Assembly (NCBI RefSeq): GCF_031157255.1
Contig: NZ_JAVIFX010000008.1
Span: forward strand, 186,001 to 250,000
Length of the DNA: 64,000 nt
Source: Bradyrhizobium sp. LHD-71
Lineage (GTDB): Bacteria; Pseudomonadota; Alphaproteobacteria; Rhizobiales; Xanthobacteraceae
Reading direction: 5' to 3'
In this document: positions 62,201 to 64,000 of the stretch, piece by piece
Position numbering within the stretch: position 1 is the first letter of the stretch
Layout of the letters: the number at the start of each line of letters is the position of its first letter
Program-made: the position numbers and the translations under genes
Notes under the pieces: generated by a model
Told to the model about the DNA's origin: nothing
Database searches by the model: none
What the model saw: only the letters and a program-made list of their open reading frames with translations

Positions 62201-64000
62201 CAAACGGCAAGGTCGATCGTCAGTCGTTACCTGTACCTCACGATGACGCTCTGGTGCGCGGCGTTTATGCGGCGCCGGAAGGCGAGCTCGAGGATCTGCT
62301 GGCGAGGATCTGGGCCAAGCTGCTGGACGTCGAGCGTGTCGGGCGCAACGACCATTTCTTTGAGCTCGGGGGGCATTCGCTGCTCGCGGTCCGCTTGCTG
62401 GAGCGATTGCGGCAGCACTCGCTCGCGACGGATGTCCGGACGCTGTTTGCCAGGCCTGTGCTGTCGGAGCTGGCCGCCAGCCTCGGACGCACTGGTCAGA
62501 TGGATATTCCGGCCAATCGGATCGCAGAAGATACGACGACGATCACGCCCGATATGCTGCCGCTGATCGATCTGACGCAGTCCGAGATCGATGCCGTTGC
62601 GGCTGGTGTGCCGGGAGGCGTGGCCAACATCCAGGATATCTACGGCCTGTCGACGCTCCAGGATGGAATCCTGTTCCATCATCTGCTGGCGACACAGGGC
62701 GATCCATATCTGTTGATCGGTCAGATAGGCTTTGCCGGGCGTGATCTGCTCGACCGCTATCTCACCGCCGTTCAGCAGGTCGTCGACCGTCACGACATTC
62801 TGCGCACGGCTGTGGTGTGGGAAGGGTTGTCCAGCCCGGCGCAGGTGGTCTGGCGGCAGGCGCCGCTGGTTGTTACCGAAATCGAGCTCGAGGAGGAAAG
62901 CACGGCGCGGCGTCAGCTCGCCGAGCGTTTCGATCCACGTCGGCATCGCATCGATCTTGGTCGAGCACCGCTGGTTCGCTTTGCCGTTGCGCGCGAACCC
63001 GGCAGTGAGCGCTGGCTGCTCGCGGTTCTGCTGCATCATATGATTGGTGATCATTCGACACTGGAAGTGATGCATACGGAGGTCCGCAAGATCCTTGCCG
63101 GGCGCGGTCATGAACTGACCACTCCATTTCCGTTCCGCAATCTGGTGGCGCAAACGCGAGGAACGCGGGTGGCGCAGGACCACGAGCGCTTCTTCCGGGC
63201 GATGCTTGCAGACATCGATGAGCCAACCGCGCCATTCGGTCTGACCCAGGTGCGCGGTGACGGTGGGGGGATCGGAGAGGCCCGCCGGACGCTCCCGGCA
63301 GCCCTGAACGACCGGCTTCGGAGCGAGGCGAGGCGGCTCGGCGTGAGTCTCGCCAGTCTCTGCCATCTCGCCTGGGGGCAGGTGGTCGCTCGCTGCAGCG
63401 GCCGCGAACATGTGGTGTTCGGTACCGTGCTGTTCGGCCGCATGCATGCCGGCGCCGATCGCACCATGGGATTGTTCATCAATACCTTGCCGCTGCGGCT
63501 CGATCTCGGCGGCACAGCAGTCGAGGACAGCGTTCGTCAGGCGCACACGAAGCTTGCGGAACTGATGGCGCATGAGCACGCATCGTTGGCGCTCGCGCAG
63601 CGTTGCAGCGGCGTTGCCGCACCGGCGCCGTTGTTCAGCGCGCTCCTGAACTATCGCCACAATGCAATGCCCGCGAATTCGCACGATGGACGCGTCGAGC
63701 TGCTGAACGGAATCGAATGGCTTGGCGGTGAAGAACGCACGAACTACCCGCTGATGCTCGCGGTCGAGGATTCCGGACAGGCGCTCGCGCTGACGGCGCA
63801 GGTCGTCGAGCCTCACTCTGCCGATCGCATCTGTGCCTTCATGCAGTACGCGCTCGAGCAACTGGCCGACTCGCTGGAGCATGCACCACGTTCTTCGGTG
63901 CGCGAACTCGCTGTTCTTCCGCCGGACGAGCGCGAGTTTCTGGTGGAGACGTGGAATCGGACGAAAGCTCCATATCCCGATCGCTGCTTCCTCGCCCAAT
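59224..64000 (+). CDS. Nonribosomal peptide synthetase 2 (partial): C-A-PCP-dual E/C-A...
   Basis: The reading frame is open from the ATG at 59224 to the window edge, giving 1,592 residues without a stop. Order: condensation (about 50-480; HHLVSDG at 178), adenylation (YVIYTSGSTGAPKG at 654; FSFDASIWDI near 700), PCP (Ser1052), then a condensation-type domain starting near 1135. That domain has HHLLATQGD at 1152, exactly the HH(I/L)xxxxGD signature of dual epimerisation/condensation domains, and HHMIGDH at 1271. A new adenylation domain begins at the edge. The specificity residues, by eye, are D-A-W-T-V-A-G-V-C-K, close to phenylalanine codes. So this residue is probably aromatic and turned to D form. 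More modules and the release domain must lie to the right. Confidence 0.93.
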   Translation, partial: MADLLKPDLRELDAEELRRLVQLAKQRRTAGKRENASIPTVPRDGALALSFAQQRLWLLAQLDGTSTNYHIRGALHLVGAIDVAAWCRSLNRVLARHEALRSVFVADDGQPRVELLPAEQGMPLVEHDLRDDPDTQKTLQRLYGEEARRPFDLGHGPLIRGCLIRLAQAEYVFVLTQHHLVSDGWSMGVLVRELGVLYRAFTAGREDPLPPLTIQYPDYAAWQRQWLTGERLQRQIDYWRQALAGAPALLQLPTDRPRPRVKSLAGASLPIDIDADLAEDVRRLSQRHGATTFMTVLAAWAAVLSRLSGQSDLVIGTPTANRSRPEVEGLVGFFVNMLALRLDLSGEPSVAELLGRVRDAALAAQDHQDLPFEQLVEIVQPPRRLDHSPVFQVVFAWQNNEAATFELPGLKVDVVETGLEQVKFDLELNLGEADGRIVGALNYATALFDEATVERHRGYLLAVLRAMVANADQIVDRVDMLSPDERALVLETWNRSAVSYPSERCIHELFADQVRREPEATALVQDGLCVSYGELDARANQLAHHLIEQGAGPDQVVAICLERGVAMIVSVLAVLKAGGAYLPLDPVYPRERLRQVIDDAKPELLICDDIGRASVGDTPCRVLDVEASGAAWTGLPTSDPDARAAGLTSRHLAYVIYTSGSTGAPKGVMVQHCGLVNLALAQQMLFGVSRQSRIVQFASFSFDASIWDIVMALCAGAELHLVRAREHRDTGELLDFLARNRVTHATLPPALLQGRTDLARLASLQVLVLAGELPKAELVEGLPANIAVFNGYGPTETTVCATAWRRPANFDGAVVPIGRPLPNTQIYLLDKHGAPVPRGTIGEISIGGAGVARGYLNRAELTAERFVRDPFNPGPTGKMYRTGDLGRHLPDGSVEFLGRNDHQVKVRGFRIELGEIEVRLAEHPDVRDAVVVGRGKDAGDQRLVAYVVPSGPDDGEGDRAEFVASLRSYLGARLPQFMVPSAFVQLDALPLTPNGKVDRQSLPVPHDDALVRGVYAAPEGELEDLLARIWAKLLDVERVGRNDHFFELGGHSLLAVRLLERLRQHSLATDVRTLFARPVLSELAASLGRTGQMDIPANRIAEDTTTITPDMLPLIDLTQSEIDAVAAGVPGGVANIQDIYGLSTLQDGILFHHLLATQGDPYLLIGQIGFAGRDLLDRYLTAVQQVVDRHDILRTAVVWEGLSSPAQVVWRQAPLVVTEIELEEESTARRQLAERFDPRRHRIDLGRAPLVRFAVAREPGSERWLLAVLLHHMIGDHSTLEVMHTEVRKILAGRGHELTTPFPFRNLVAQTRGTRVAQDHERFFRAMLADIDEPTAPFGLTQVRGDGGGIGEARRTLPAALNDRLRSEARRLGVSLASLCHLAWGQVVARCSGREHVVFGTVLFGRMHAGADRTMGLFINTLPLRLDLGGTAVEDSVRQAHTKLAELMAHEHASLALAQRCSGVAAPAPLFSALLNYRHNAMPANSHDGRVELLNGIEWLGGEERTNYPLMLAVEDSGQALALTAQVVEPHSADRICAFMQYALEQLADSLEHAPRSSVRELAVLPPDEREFLVETWNRTKAPYPDRCFLAQ

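Noticed and set aside
62227-63999. Long minus-strand open frame opposite synthetase 2
   Set aside because: The plus strand is a continuous synthetase with carrier, adenylation and condensation motifs.
1-64000. tRNA, rRNA, CRISPR arrays, prophage or transposase genes
   Set aside because: None was seen on reading both strands; direct repeats with regular spacing and integrase-type proteins are absent.

Overview
The window is GC-rich, densely coding DNA. I infer an alphaproteobacterium of the Bradyrhizobium/Rhodopseudomonas type. The evidence is protein content (AtuA-like/DUF4387 pair, Bug-type binding protein, many MmgE/PrpD, M20 and M24 enzymes), an alphaproteobacterial LexA box (GTTC-N7-GTTC) in front of dinB, and two tandem motifs resembling the Irr iron control element (ICE) in front of a TonB receptor. 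No rRNA, tRNA, CRISPR array, insertion sequence or prophage gene was seen.

Positions 1-36,300 read as a catabolic region made of small transcription units, many with their own regulator. Unit A (1-9,012) has a DUF4387/AtuA-like pair, two MmgE/PrpD proteins, an FCD-type GntR regulator, a TcuA-like flavoprotein and a gamma-glutamyltransferase-family enzyme. Next come two hydrolases and a frameshifted luciferase-like oxidoreductase beside a LysR regulator (9,297-13,726), then an isochorismatase-fold hydrolase followed by two palindromic repeat elements. A leftward set (Bug binding protein, XRE-cupin regulator, M24 peptidase) diverges from a flavin monooxygenase and a hydrolase. An SOS-controlled dinB, a second gamma-glutamyltransferase, a TauE-type permease and an M20 hydrolase follow. 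A LysR-linked operon (26,812-32,811) combines a flavin-dependent oxidoreductase, a complete TauABC/SsuABC-type ABC importer and an M24 protein that has lost most of its metal ligands. A two-subunit TPP decarboxylase with an alpha/beta hydrolase, a flavoprotein oxidase and a PLP enzyme complete this part. The common theme is uptake and opening of small amide, peptide-like or polycarboxylate compounds; exact substrates cannot be read from sequence.

Positions 36,500-44,463 hold mixed genes: a haloperoxidase-type hydrolase with two plausible starts (one giving a Tat-like signal), an ECF-type sigma factor, three small exported proteins, a flavin monooxygenase, a cupin and an M20 amidohydrolase.

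From 44,496 to the right edge lies a siderophore-type nonribosomal peptide locus: tandem ICE-like motifs, TonB receptor, MbtH protein, type II thioesterase, SyrP-like Fe(II)/2-oxoglutarate hydroxylase, a 3,261-residue synthetase (FAAL-PCP-C-A-PCP-E-C-A-PCP) and a second synthetase (C-A-PCP-dual E/C-A...) cut by the window end. The first amino-acid-activating domain carries an aspartate signature, matching the neighbouring hydroxylase. I infer a fatty-acylated peptide siderophore that binds iron partly through beta-hydroxyaspartate. This is the most interesting system in the window.
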